From the NCBI GenBank assembly GCA_045658165.1, contig JAZOUN010000102.1:1-29763 (forward strand): a stretch of DNA of 29,763 nucleotides, written 5' to 3'. Below are positions 6,409 to 14,345 of this stretch, in pieces. The position numbers were made by a program, and so were the translations under genes. A model generated the notes under the pieces. It made no database searches. It worked only from the letters and a program-made list of their open reading frames with translations, and was not told the origin of the DNA. Each line of letters starts with the position of its first letter. Positions within the stretch are counted from its first letter, which is position 1. The stretch is from UBA1081 sp045658165 (lineage in GTDB: Bacteria > Bacillota > Clostridia > Oscillospirales > Acutalibacteraceae).

Positions 6409-7119
6409 TTATTTTCCTCCTATCGGAATAATACTTCCTATATCCACAAGATCACCGTCAAATGAAATTTCTGAAACACCATATTTCTGCAGAAACTGAT
6501 GAATTTTTTCATAATCGGAATGTCTTGTTATATCACCGTTAAAAACAATCTGTGTATCGGATATTTTCCCGGCTGCACCTCCGATAAAGCCGTAATCAAA
6601 CCCATTGAGAGTCACACTCCCCTTCGACACTTCAAGCACATCCATACCTGCTTGTATACAGCGTGATGCTATTGAGCTATCATCTGTTATAATAGCACTA
6701 TCATTGACCGGCAATACAGAGCATTTTGTATACCCTTGCCTTACACTGACAATTTCATAACCTTCACCTATCATTTTATTATATATTTCCCGTGAAACAG
6801 TATCAGGATTACAAATAAAATATTTTCCCGTAACAACACAGTTGAGAAGCACATCCCGAGGATATTTATGACCAAGCTTTTCACTGACAACTACAACATT
6901 TCTGCAATATTTTTCAAGTTGCAACCGATATTCAGCCATTTCTTTTGCAATAAACAACGTATCTTGTCCGTCAAAAAAGAATGAAAGGTCAGAATGATGA
7001 GCAACACGCTTTTCTGCATTTGGATTATCAGGAAATGATAATACCTCAATATTTTGCTGAGCAAGAAAATGTATCATTTGCGGTGAAATTCCCGAAGCTA
7101 TTACTGCACTGCACTTCAT
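6409..7119 (-). CDS. DUF6873-like (guanidino-modifying-enzyme fold) protein
   Basis: A 236-residue protein with motifs I associate with the DUF6873/GME-fold family: HHSDL at about 41-45, GYTKCS at about 129-134, an IITDDSSIA segment, then LNGFDYGFIGGAAG at about 171-184 and NGDI at about 194-197. GME-fold enzymes (amidinotransferases, arginine and agmatine deiminases) use Cys/His/Asp residues; whether the Cys of GYTKCS is catalytic here is not shown. The ATG overlaps the radA stop codon by four bases (ATGA) and lacks a clear ribosome site, indicating translation coupled to radA. The family assignment is from memory of the motif pattern and is less certain than that of the neighbours; the reaction is unknown. 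Confidence 0.62.
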   Translation of the reverse strand: MKCSAVIASGISPQMIHFLAQQNIEVLSFPDNPNAEKRVAHHSDLSFFFDGQDTLFIAKEMAEYRLQLEKYCRNVVVVSEKLGHKYPRDVLLNCVVTGKYFICNPDTVSREIYNKMIGEGYEIVSVRQGYTKCSVLPVNDSAIITDDSSIASRCIQAGMDVLEVSKGSVTLNGFDYGFIGGAAGKISDTQIVFNGDITRHSDYEKIHQFLQKYGVSEISFDGDLVDIGSIIPIGGK

Positions 7120-8483
7120 AATACTATTTCGGTAAAAGCATCTCTGACAGTGCGGACACCTACTATCTGAGCCTGCTTCTTTATTTCATCCGGTAAAGAT
7201 CTGTAATTATGATATGGAATAATTATTTTCCTGAATCCCATTCTTATGGCTTCATTTACACGCTGCTGTGCATTTGACACTCCGCGTATTTCGCCTGCAA
7301 GACCGATTTCACCGAATGCAATCACATCATCCTTAAGAATCATATCTTTCAGTGATGAAACAAGTGCAAGAACTACAGAAAGATCTGATGCAGGTTCATC
7401 AATTTTGAGACCTCCGATGATATTCAGATAGCAATCTGTATTTGCAAAATAATACCCTGCTCTTTTTTCAAGCACTGCAATGAGCATCGCCATACGGTTA
7501 TAATCATACCCATTGGTCATTCTTCTCGGTGTACCGAATCCCGTTGCAGTAACAAGCGCCTGAACCTCTGCAAGAATAGGCCTGGAGCCTTCCATAACAC
7601 ACATAACACATGTTCCTGAGGTATTTTTCGGTCTGCCTTCAAGAAGCATTTTAGACGGATTGGGGACTTCCTCCAGTCCTGTATCATTCATAGTGAATAC
7701 ACCGATCTCATTAGTTGAACCGAATCTGTTCTTTACCGCTCTGAGTATACGGTATGACATATTTTTGTCACCTTCAAAATAAAGCACGGTATCAACAATA
7801 TGTTCAAGAACTTTAGGACCTGCAATATTACCGTCTTTATTGACATGACCAACGATAAAAACAGGTATTGCAAGTGACTTTGCAGTTCTCATAAAAAGGT
7901 TGGTACATTCCCTTACCTGAGTTACGCTGCCTGTTGAAGACTGAATATCTGTAATATTCATAGTCTGAATTGAATCAACAATAACAACATCAGGCTTGTC
8001 CGTTCTTATGAGTTCAGTTATATACTCAGCATCAGTTTCACACAAAACATAAAGATTTTTGCTCATAACACCGAGTCTTGACGCTCTTAACTTTATCTGA
8101 CTTGCAGATTCTTCTCCTGAAACGTAAAGAACAGTTTTATTTTCTGATAAAAATTTACAGGCCTGAAGAAGAATTGTAGATTTACCTATTCCGGGATCAC
8201 CACCGATAAGAACAAGTGAACCTTTTACAAGACCGCCGCCGAGAACTCGGTTGAATTCTGAAATTCCGGTATCATACCTTATTTCATCTGTTTCGCGTAT
8301 TTCATCAATCACAACTGCAGCACCTCTGCTGAGTGTTGAAGCATGTTTTTTAGAAGAAACTGCATTGATAACAGTTTCTTCCATTGTATTCCACTCACCG
8401 CAACCGGGACACTGCCCGAACCATTTTGCAGATTCATATGCACAACAAGTACAAACATACATTGTTTTTGATTTTGATGCCAT
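7116..8483 (-). CDS. radA: DNA repair protein RadA (Sms)
   Basis: A 455-residue RadA. An N-terminal four-Cys zinc finger (CTCC at 11-14 and CPGC at 25-28) precedes the RecA-like ATPase core with Walker A GGDPGIGKST (about 94-103), the RadA-specific KNRFG motif, and a C-terminal Lon-like domain (IGGLKIDEPASDLSVVLA). RadA is a DnaB-like helicase acting in branch migration during recombination. The ATG at 8483 is selected by GAGAGG seven bases upstream; an in-frame start five codons earlier would cover that site. It follows the amidase gene after 11 bases and overlaps the next gene by four bases, so the three form one operon. Confidence 0.96.
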   Translation of the reverse strand: MASKSKTMYVCTCCAYESAKWFGQCPGCGEWNTMEETVINAVSSKKHASTLSRGAAVVIDEIRETDEIRYDTGISEFNRVLGGGLVKGSLVLIGGDPGIGKSTILLQACKFLSENKTVLYVSGEESASQIKLRASRLGVMSKNLYVLCETDAEYITELIRTDKPDVVIVDSIQTMNITDIQSSTGSVTQVRECTNLFMRTAKSLAIPVFIVGHVNKDGNIAGPKVLEHIVDTVLYFEGDKNMSYRILRAVKNRFGSTNEIGVFTMNDTGLEEVPNPSKMLLEGRPKNTSGTCVMCVMEGSRPILAEVQALVTATGFGTPRRMTNGYDYNRMAMLIAVLEKRAGYYFANTDCYLNIIGGLKIDEPASDLSVVLALVSSLKDMILKDDVIAFGEIGLAGEIRGVSNAQQRVNEAIRMGFRKIIIPYHNYRSLPDEIKKQAQIVGVRTVRDAFTEIVL

Positions 8484-8494
8484 TTTTATGCCTC

Positions 8495-9226
8495 TCAATC
8501 ATTCATGGAAGATGATAGTTCTTCACAATTTAAATATTCTATAATACCCTTACATACAGCCTCAGCCATTTGCAGACGGTATTCTTCATTTTTAAGTTTT
8601 TCTGTTTCTTCAAGGTTTGAAAGAAAACCGCATTCCACAAGAACAGAGGGAACTTCTGAATTATACAGCAAAAATATAGAGTCTCCGCTTTCTTTGATTA
8701 CTCGTTTATTTTCAGGTTGCAACAGTTCTTTTACATTCTGTTGAATCATCTGTGCCAGATTCTCACTCTTCGGATTGTTTCCGGAATAAAACACCTGAGT
8801 GCCGCTGTATTTACTCTCTGAGAAATGATTCTGATGTACTGAAACAAAAATTGAATCAGGATTGGATTGTATTATTTTAAGACGATTATGCAGATCAGAC
8901 ACTTTCTTTTCCCGAATAGTCTGAGCATCAGGATCATGAATCGAATTATCATCAGTTCTTGTCATAATCGTTTCATATCCCAGTTCTGTGAGAATATCGT
9001 TCATTTTAAGAGCAATATCAAGATTTATATATTGCTCCTGCGTGTTGTCATCTGCAACGGCACCGCCATCTGCACCGCCATGCCCTGCATCTATGATTAT
9101 TACGGGCATATTACTGTTACTGCTTTTTACAAATGAATCGGAATCTGAAGAAAAACTTACAAAAACCAATCCGATTGCTGTTACTGTAATTATAAAATAA
9201 GGAATAACTTTTTTCAAGTGTTTCAA
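8495..9226 (-). CDS. cwlD: N-acetylmuramoyl-L-alanine amidase, CwlD-like
   Basis: A 243-residue Amidase_3 protein cutting the lactyl-peptide bond of peptidoglycan. One transmembrane or signal segment spans about residues 8-25. The catalytic domain shows IIDAGHGGADGG (zinc His about 49), EQYINLDIA (second zinc ligand Glu), SVHQNHF (third ligand His) and VLVECGFLSN (catalytic Glu). The start is a TTG at 9226 preceded by AGGTGA; the frame stays open upstream but without good start signals, and the upstream part overlaps a separate transcription unit. CwlD in spore formers makes muramic-lactam in the cortex; length and single-domain layout fit, but the sporulation role is inferred, and a general AmiC-like role is the alternative. 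Confidence 0.83.
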   Translation of the reverse strand: MKHLKKVIPYFIITVTAIGLVFVSFSSDSDSFVKSSNSNMPVIIIDAGHGGADGGAVADDNTQEQYINLDIALKMNDILTELGYETIMTRTDDNSIHDPDAQTIREKKVSDLHNRLKIIQSNPDSIFVSVHQNHFSESKYSGTQVFYSGNNPKSENLAQMIQQNVKELLQPENKRVIKESGDSIFLLYNSEVPSVLVECGFLSNLEETEKLKNEEYRLQMAEAVCKGIIEYLNCEELSSSMND

Positions 9227-9293
9227 ATCAATCACCTGAAAAATATTTATTCCTCTGAAATAAGTTTTATGATGTTTAAAAAAAAATATTCCG

Positions 9294-9326
9294 TAAAAAG
9301 TTAAATCCACCACTTGCGTGGTGGAT
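9294..9326 (-). terminator. Terminator of the 38-residue peptide gene
   Basis: On the minus strand ATCCACCAC pairs with GTGGTGGAT (plus 9305-9326) around a GCAA tetraloop, followed by TTTAACTTTTT. The hairpin begins 21 bases past the stop codon of the small gene and isolates it from the amidase gene downstream. Confidence 0.75.
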
Positions 9327-9347
9327 CGAAACTTTTGGAAATAGGAA

Positions 9348-9464
9348 TTATTCACCCATGTTGCTGAGCATTTCTTCAACGTAGCTAACAACAGCTGCGA
9401 AGATGCCAAGGGGAAGAAGAACCTTAACCATGAACTTAAGGAGAAGCTTAATGATAACCTTCAT
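9348..9464 (-). CDS. Small cationic hydrophobic peptide, 38 residues
   Basis: A 38-residue frame, M-K-V-I-I-K-L-L-L-K at the N-terminus, then VLLPLGIFAAVVSYVEE, ending NMGE. The first half places Lys at positions 2, 6, 10 and 14, one face of a helix; the middle is a hydrophobic span with one Pro-Leu-Gly; the last nine residues carry the acidic charges. It has its own promoter and terminator, so it is a monocistronic unit between a cyclophilin gene and cwlD. The ribosome site is modest (AAAGGATGG, 9-12 bases from the ATG). Composition resembles membrane-active peptides, type I toxin-like proteins or small membrane regulators; none can be assigned. No antisense RNA or immunity gene is evident. 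Confidence 0.65.
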   Translation of the reverse strand: MKVIIKLLLKFMVKVLLPLGIFAAVVSYVEEMLSNMGE

Positions 9465-9500
9465 TGCTAATTTCCATCCTTTCTTTATTTTGGTATTTTC

Positions 9501-9529
9501 ATTATACAACACGTGTATATTAAAATCAA
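9501..9529 (-). promoter_or_regulatory. Promoter of the 38-residue peptide gene
   Basis: On the minus strand TTGATT (plus 9524-9529), a 17-base spacer and TATAAT (plus 9501-9506). The spacer contains the palindrome ACACGTGT (9509-9516), which could be an operator. The predicted leader is about 30 bases. Confidence 0.72.
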
Positions 9530-9559
9530 GTGTTTTTTTGAATTTTTTATTAAATTAAT

Positions 9560-10207
9560 TTACATTTTTTCAGGTTCGCCGTAAGTTTTACCGTTTGTAT
9601 CAACTGTAATTGATTTGATAACCACATCATTTACAGGTCTGTCATTGTAACCGGTCTCAACTCCTGCAATTTCATCAACAACATCCATACCTTCAATAAC
9701 CATGCCGAAAGCTGCATACTGACCGTCAAGATGAGGAGAATCCTGATGAACAATAAAGAACTGGCTGCCTGCTGAATCATAACTGTAGCCGTTTCTTGCC
9801 ATTGAAATTACGCCTCTGCTGTGGGCGATATCATTTTCAAAACCATTTACATCAAATTCACCAAAGATTGAATAACCGGGATCCCCTGTTCCTGTACCTT
9901 CAGGACAGCCGCCCTGAATCATAAATGTATTGATGATTCTATGGAATGTAAGACCGTTATAAAAACCGCTGTTTGCAAGAGAAATAAAATTCTTTACTGT
10001 ATTGGGAGCTTTATCATAATAAAGCTCAACATAAATTTTACCGAAATTTTCAACTTCAATAAGTGCAACAGGATTTTTTGTTTCAAATCCGAATCCTGCT
10101 TCTGATTCACTTTCGGGAACAGTTGTATCATCGTCTGTACAACCTGCAAAAGAAAACATACCAAGCATTACAAACAATGCAAGAATTAACGAAATTGCTT
10201 TTTTCAT
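9560..10207 (-). CDS. Cyclophilin-type peptidyl-prolyl isomerase lipoprotein
   Basis: A 215-residue extracytoplasmic PPIase. The N-terminus MKKAISLILALFVMLGM with lipobox FAGC gives a lipoprotein. The cyclophilin domain keeps the active-site core: FHRIINTFMIQGG (catalytic Arg in HRI, then the F-x-x-Q segment), ISMARNG, SQFFIVHQDSPHLDG and AAFGMVIEGMDVVDEI. It probably assists folding of exported proteins. The start at 10207 has GAGAGG ten bases upstream; an ATG six codons earlier overlaps the previous stop as TAATG and is a possible coupled start. Last gene of the sugar-transferase/cyclophilin operon; no clear terminator is seen after it. Confidence 0.9.
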   Translation of the reverse strand: MKKAISLILALFVMLGMFSFAGCTDDDTTVPESESEAGFGFETKNPVALIEVENFGKIYVELYYDKAPNTVKNFISLANSGFYNGLTFHRIINTFMIQGGCPEGTGTGDPGYSIFGEFDVNGFENDIAHSRGVISMARNGYSYDSAGSQFFIVHQDSPHLDGQYAAFGMVIEGMDVVDEIAGVETGYNDRPVNDVVIKSITVDTNGKTYGEPEKM

Positions 10208-10224
10208 AATGTGATAACCTCTCA

Positions 10225-10881
10225 TTATTTACGAATTATTGTGGGTAACGGGAATTTTTCACCGTATGTTCTTACTTTGACCTTTTCAATAGCAACAGGA
10301 GTAACAAGATTGCCTTTTTCATCAACTTCAGAAGATGCAATCTTATCAAGATTTTCAATGCCTTCAATTACTGTACCGAAAGCTGTGAATGTTGCATCAA
10401 AATGTTCCTGATCTTCCGTAAGAATGAAGAACTGTCCTGTCAATGAATCTGATGAAGATTCTCTGATCATAGAAACAGTGCCGCGAACATGAGAAAGAGA
10501 ATCAGAACCGTTATCAAACTCATCCATTACATAATAAGGTGGTTCAAATTCACCTTCAAGAGTATCAGTCATTACAATACAGTTTCTGCGGACATCAGTA
10601 AATGCAAATTTATCGTAAATCTTTTCATCGGCAAATGCAATGAAGTTAGCGACAGCATTGGGGGCAACATCATAACGCAATTCAATTACAATGGTTGAAC
10701 CGTCAGTCAGAGTAATCTCTGCCTGAGGATTTTTTTCAATTTCGATTGTTACAACCTCATCACCTGTGGGAAATTCTTCATAAAATGAATTGTCATAAAT
10801 TTCATCTTCATTTTTACTGTCACAGGCACAAAAGCCGAATATGAGAATAAAAATTGTAATTACAAGTAACAATTTTTTCAT
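10225..10881 (-). CDS. Degenerate cyclophilin-like lipoprotein
   Basis: A 218-residue paralogue of the next gene, with signal MKKLLLVITIFILIFGF and lipobox FCAC. The cyclophilin fold is recognisable from NAVANFIAFADEKIYD, RGTVSMIR, GQFFILTEDQEHFD and FTAFGTVIEGIENLDKI. The catalytic stretch differs: where the paralogue has FHRIINTFMIQGG this protein has FTDVRRNCIVMTD, so the active-site His-Arg is Thr-Asp and the Gln-Gly-Gly is lost. It is probably not an active isomerase and may act as a binding or chaperone module. Its ATG overlaps the sugar-transferase stop by one base (TAATG), implying coupled translation. Confidence 0.82.
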   Translation of the reverse strand: MKKLLLVITIFILIFGFCACDSKNEDEIYDNSFYEEFPTGDEVVTIEIEKNPQAEITLTDGSTIVIELRYDVAPNAVANFIAFADEKIYDKFAFTDVRRNCIVMTDTLEGEFEPPYYVMDEFDNGSDSLSHVRGTVSMIRESSSDSLTGQFFILTEDQEHFDATFTAFGTVIEGIENLDKIASSEVDEKGNLVTPVAIEKVKVRTYGEKFPLPTIIRK

Positions 10882-12254
10882 TATAAATCTCTCTTTTCTT
10901 TTTTATTTTTGAAACCTTCAGTACTTTCTTTCATAAAGATAATCTTGATTGTAAGAAGAATCAGTCTGAAATCAAGGAAAAATGAAAATTTCTGAATATA
11001 AATCAGATCAAGCAACAATTTATCGTAGGGTGTTGTATTATACTTACCCATTACCTGAGCATACCCTGTAAGACCTGCTTTCACTTTTGTTCTGTAAGCG
11101 AATTCGGGAATCTGGCTTGTATATTTTATATGATGTTCTATTCTTTCGGGACGAGGACCGACGAAGGACATATCACCCTTAAGAATATTGAACAGCTGAG
11201 GTAATTCATCAAAACGAAGCTTTCTTATCAATTTACCGACAGGGGTAATTCTCGGGTCGTTGTCTGTTGCAGGAATTACCATATTTTCTTTTTCTGCATC
11301 AACAATCATACTTCTGAATTTATAAATATCAAAAAGCTGTTCATTAACTGTAACCCTTTTCTGTTTAAACAAAACGGGACCGCCATCATAAAATTTAATT
11401 GCAGCAGCAATTGCAAGCATTATCGGCGCAGAAACAACAATGCCTGCCAAAGAAAACACGATATCAAAAATTCTTTTCATTACACGCTGATAATCTGTAA
11501 GTGAACAGTTTCGGCAGACGATAAGAGGAGAATCAAACTGATCGAGTTCTTTTGCACCGCGCACTATAATATCTGAAATACGGGGCGGAAGAAATACTTC
11601 AACATCATTTTCATAACAGAATTTAAGAAGATCGTTTCTTACACTGCTTTCAAGTCTGTAAATAACAGCAGCATTATAATGACAGATACGTTTTTTTACT
11701 TCTTCAAGATTATTAGAAGAAACATATGTATCGGGAAAATACTGAATTGTTTCTCTGATTCTGTAACGGTCTTCTCGTTCAAGAATTTTGTAGATTATTT
11801 CTTCGGCACGTTTATCACCGTAGATAAGAATGAGATCTTTTACCGAATCGTATTTCTTATTAACTGCAAAAACAACAACCGTCCAGACCGCAGCTGCGAG
11901 TATCTGAGCAAAAGTAAGAACAATAATGTGATAAACAGGCAGAAAAGCTCGATGTATAAGACTCAGCTGAAGATAAGCAATTATGTTTATAAAAACAATA
12001 CTTATAATCTGAGAAATTACAATATTGAATCTTCGGTTATGCCCTATCCTTAAGGCTCCCATCATGTTGCAGATACCAAGCATACCTGCAAAATATAACA
12101 CAACCATCAGATAACCGCCTGAATCAAGCGGAGCTTCAAGTATTTTATTATACTCAAAAAACAGCGTACAATAGAATAAGCCCGTGTGCAACGATAAAAT
12201 AATAACTGAGTAAATGAATTTTAAAACACTACTCTGATTAGCCTTTTTATTCAT
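10881..12254 (-). CDS. Polyprenyl glycosylphosphotransferase (exopolysaccharide initiating sugar transferase)
   Basis: A 457-residue membrane enzyme that loads the first sugar-1-phosphate onto undecaprenyl phosphate for surface polysaccharide synthesis. The N-terminal half has about four transmembrane segments and a CoA-binding-like domain with LILIYGDKRAEEIIYKI. The C-terminal catalytic domain starts with MKRIFDIVFSLAGIVV (a fifth membrane helix) and has the family motifs DIYKFRSM, RFDELPQLFNILKGD and MSFVGPRPE. Length and domain order match the WbaP/CpsE-like group. First gene of an operon with two cyclophilin lipoproteins. No other glycosyltransferases are in the window, so the polysaccharide cannot be named. 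Confidence 0.93.
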   Translation of the reverse strand: MNKKANQSSVLKFIYSVIILSLHTGLFYCTLFFEYNKILEAPLDSGGYLMVVLYFAGMLGICNMMGALRIGHNRRFNIVISQIISIVFINIIAYLQLSLIHRAFLPVYHIIVLTFAQILAAAVWTVVVFAVNKKYDSVKDLILIYGDKRAEEIIYKILEREDRYRIRETIQYFPDTYVSSNNLEEVKKRICHYNAAVIYRLESSVRNDLLKFCYENDVEVFLPPRISDIIVRGAKELDQFDSPLIVCRNCSLTDYQRVMKRIFDIVFSLAGIVVSAPIMLAIAAAIKFYDGGPVLFKQKRVTVNEQLFDIYKFRSMIVDAEKENMVIPATDNDPRITPVGKLIRKLRFDELPQLFNILKGDMSFVGPRPERIEHHIKYTSQIPEFAYRTKVKAGLTGYAQVMGKYNTTPYDKLLLDLIYIQKFSFFLDFRLILLTIKIIFMKESTEGFKNKKEKRDL

Positions 12255-12297
12255 TTTTCATTAATCACCCGACTTTTGCGATAACGATTATTAATTC

Positions 12298-12324
12298 ATT
12301 ATATTCCAAAAAGGCAGCAAACAA
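12298..12324 (-). promoter_or_regulatory. Weak candidate promoter of the sugar transferase operon
   Basis: On the minus strand TATAAT (plus 12298-12303) lies 15 bases after TTGTTT (plus 12319-12324). The -35 box falls inside the loop of the ftsH terminator hairpin and the spacing is short, so only the -10 is persuasive. Confidence 0.3.
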
Positions 12325-12334
12325 ATGCTACCTT
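12308..12334 (-). terminator. Terminator after ftsH
   Basis: On the minus strand AAGGTAGC pairs with GCTGCCTT (plus 12311-12334, one G-T pair) around an 8-base loop, running into a short T run (CCTTTTTGG). Confidence 0.7.
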
Positions 12335-12346
12335 CCGGAATTAAAA

Positions 12347-14257
12347 TTATTCTTCTGAACCGGTTTCAGTTTCTTCAGAAACTTCTTCTGCAGGATTAAC
12401 TGTCTGAGTTTCTTCACAAACAGTGTTTTTGCCTTCCATAAGATCAGCAAAATCTTTTTCACCGATTTTTTCATTTGCAATAAGATATTCTGCAATAAGA
12501 GTAAGCTTATCTGAATGTGTTCTGAGAAGATCAGTACATTTGTTATATGCATCTGAAATAATATTACCCACAACAGTGTCGATTTTTGCAGCAACTGTTT
12601 CAGAATAATTTCTGACACTTGAATAATCTCTGCCGAGGAAAACCTCATCATGACCTGTTCCGAATGCTATGGGGCCGAGTTCTTCACTCATACCGTATTT
12701 TGTTACCATCTTACGGGCAATTTCAGAAGCTCTTTCGATATCATTTGATGCACCGGTAGAAATATCACCGAAAGTGAGTGCTTCGGCAACACGGCCACCG
12801 AGAAGAACAACAATATCTTCAAGCATACTGTTCTTTGATTTATAAAGCTTATCCTCAACAGGAACAGACATTGTAAACCCGCCTGCCATACCGCGGGGGA
12901 TGATTGACACCTGTCTTACGGGATCCTGAGTTTCAAGATAATATGTTGCAACAGCATGACCTGCTACGTGGTAAGCTGTAAGCTTTTTATCTTTTTCATT
13001 TACTTTGTGAGAACGTTTTTCTGTACCCACAATAACTTTTATTGTAGCTTCCTCAATTTCAGTCATTGTAATTGAACGAAGTCCTTTTCTTGCTGAAAGA
13101 AGTGCAGCTTCGTTGAGAAGATTTTCAAGATCTGCACCTGTAAAACCGACAGTCTGTTGTGCAATTTTTTCAAGCACAACATCGGGAGCAAGAGGCTTGC
13201 CTTTTGCATGAACTTTAAGAATATCTGTTCTTCCCTTTATATCGGGATAACCTACTGTTACCTGTCTGTCAAAACGACCCGGACGAAGAAGTGCGGGATC
13301 AAGAATGTCAGGTCTGTTGGTTGCCGCAATGACAATAACACCGTCATTGATACCGAAACCGTCCATTTCAACAAGCATCTGATTAAGAGTCTGTTCTCTT
13401 TCATCATGGCCGCCGCCCATACCTGCGCCTCTGTGTCTGCCGACAGCGTCGATTTCATCTATAAAAATAATTGAAGGTGAATCTTTTTTTGCCTGCTGGA
13501 ACAGGTCTCTTACTCTTGAAGCACCTACACCTACATACATTTCTACGAAATCAGAACCTGAAATTGAGAAGAAAGGTACATCAGCTTCACCTGCAACAGC
13601 CTTAGCAAGAAGAGTTTTACCTGTACCCGGAGGGCCAACAAGAAGTACACCTTTAGGAATTCTTGCGCCTAATTCATTGAATTTTTTAGGATCACGAAGG
13701 AATTCAACAAGTTCTGCAAGTTCTTCTTTTTCTTCATCTGCACCAGCAACATCATCGAATGTCTTTTTATTATTTTCATCTTTACCCTTGATTCTTGCTT
13801 TTCCGAAACTGAGGGCTTTGTTATTTTCACCGCTGATTGACTGATTCATCTTGCGGAGCATAAAGAACATCAAGGCACCGAGAACAAGCATCATAACCAC
13901 TGTGGGAAGCATACTTGTTACCCAGGAATTTGATTTACCTGCATCATAATTATACTTTACATTATTGGACTTTGCAGTTTCGTGAATATCATCAATAAAA
14001 AGTGATACATTAGGTACTGTATATTTATATACCTTTTTTTCACCATCACTCTTAAGATCATACTGAAGCACACCGCTGCTGAGGTTGAGCATGTACTCTT
14101 CAATATCATTTTCTTCAAACAACTGAACTATCTCGTAATATTCCTTTTTAGTACGTTCAGTACTCTGAGAAGAAAACATCCACATTGACGCGATAAGAAT
14201 CACGGGGATAAGTAAATAAGGCAAATATGAAAGCACCTTTTTGTTGTTGTTTTCCAA
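12347..14257 (-). CDS. ftsH: ATP-dependent membrane metalloprotease FtsH with altered HExxH motif
   Basis: A 636-residue FtsH: two transmembrane helices (about 10-28 and 115-134) flank an extracytoplasmic domain, then the AAA+ module with Walker A GPPGTGKT (208-215), Walker B IIFIDE (263-268) and the second region of homology RPGRFDR (325-331). The peptidase domain normally carries HEAGH; here it is H430-V-A-G-H434, encoded CAC GTA GCA GGT CAT, so the catalytic Glu is Val while both His ligands and the third ligand Asp506 (TGASNDI) remain. ATPase and unfolding function look intact; proteolysis should be lost unless another FtsH exists in the genome. The start is a TTG at 14257 with AAGGAGA nine bases upstream. 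It follows tilS after 88 bases and ends at a terminator. Confidence 0.95.
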   Translation of the reverse strand: MENNNKKVLSYLPYLLIPVILIASMWMFSSQSTERTKKEYYEIVQLFEENDIEEYMLNLSSGVLQYDLKSDGEKKVYKYTVPNVSLFIDDIHETAKSNNVKYNYDAGKSNSWVTSMLPTVVMMLVLGALMFFMLRKMNQSISGENNKALSFGKARIKGKDENNKKTFDDVAGADEEKEELAELVEFLRDPKKFNELGARIPKGVLLVGPPGTGKTLLAKAVAGEADVPFFSISGSDFVEMYVGVGASRVRDLFQQAKKDSPSIIFIDEIDAVGRHRGAGMGGGHDEREQTLNQMLVEMDGFGINDGVIVIAATNRPDILDPALLRPGRFDRQVTVGYPDIKGRTDILKVHAKGKPLAPDVVLEKIAQQTVGFTGADLENLLNEAALLSARKGLRSITMTEIEEATIKVIVGTEKRSHKVNEKDKKLTAYHVAGHAVATYYLETQDPVRQVSIIPRGMAGGFTMSVPVEDKLYKSKNSMLEDIVVLLGGRVAEALTFGDISTGASNDIERASEIARKMVTKYGMSEELGPIAFGTGHDEVFLGRDYSSVRNYSETVAAKIDTVVGNIISDAYNKCTDLLRTHSDKLTLIAEYLIANEKIGEKDFADLMEGKNTVCEETQTVNPAEEVSEETETGSEE

Positions 14258-14345
14258 AATATATTCTCTCCTTGTTTATCCGCAACATACGGATAGACTT
14301 ACTCTTTTAATATTCCCACAAAAGTGAGATTTCTATACTGAATAT

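Noticed and set aside
9227..9300. Possible sporulation sigma-E promoter before the cwlD-like gene (GAATATT, then CATAAAAC on the minus strand)
   Set aside because: The spacer is 13 bases, shorter than usual, the -10 matches only 6 of 8, and the region is a T-rich tract where such matches arise easily. No other sporulation gene is in the window.
9227..9409. Longer N-terminus for the amidase running into the small-peptide region
   Set aside because: The frame is open, but it crosses the terminator hairpin at 9305-9326, lacks start signals, and encodes no amidase-like sequence; the TTG at 9226 has AGGTGA upstream and begins a normal signal segment.
13157..13474. Plus-strand open frame antisense to ftsH, and many similar long antisense frames over radA, ffh and dnaB
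   Set aside because: They lie opposite well-supported genes, lack ribosome sites and recognisable domains, and have compositions expected from reverse complements of coding DNA.
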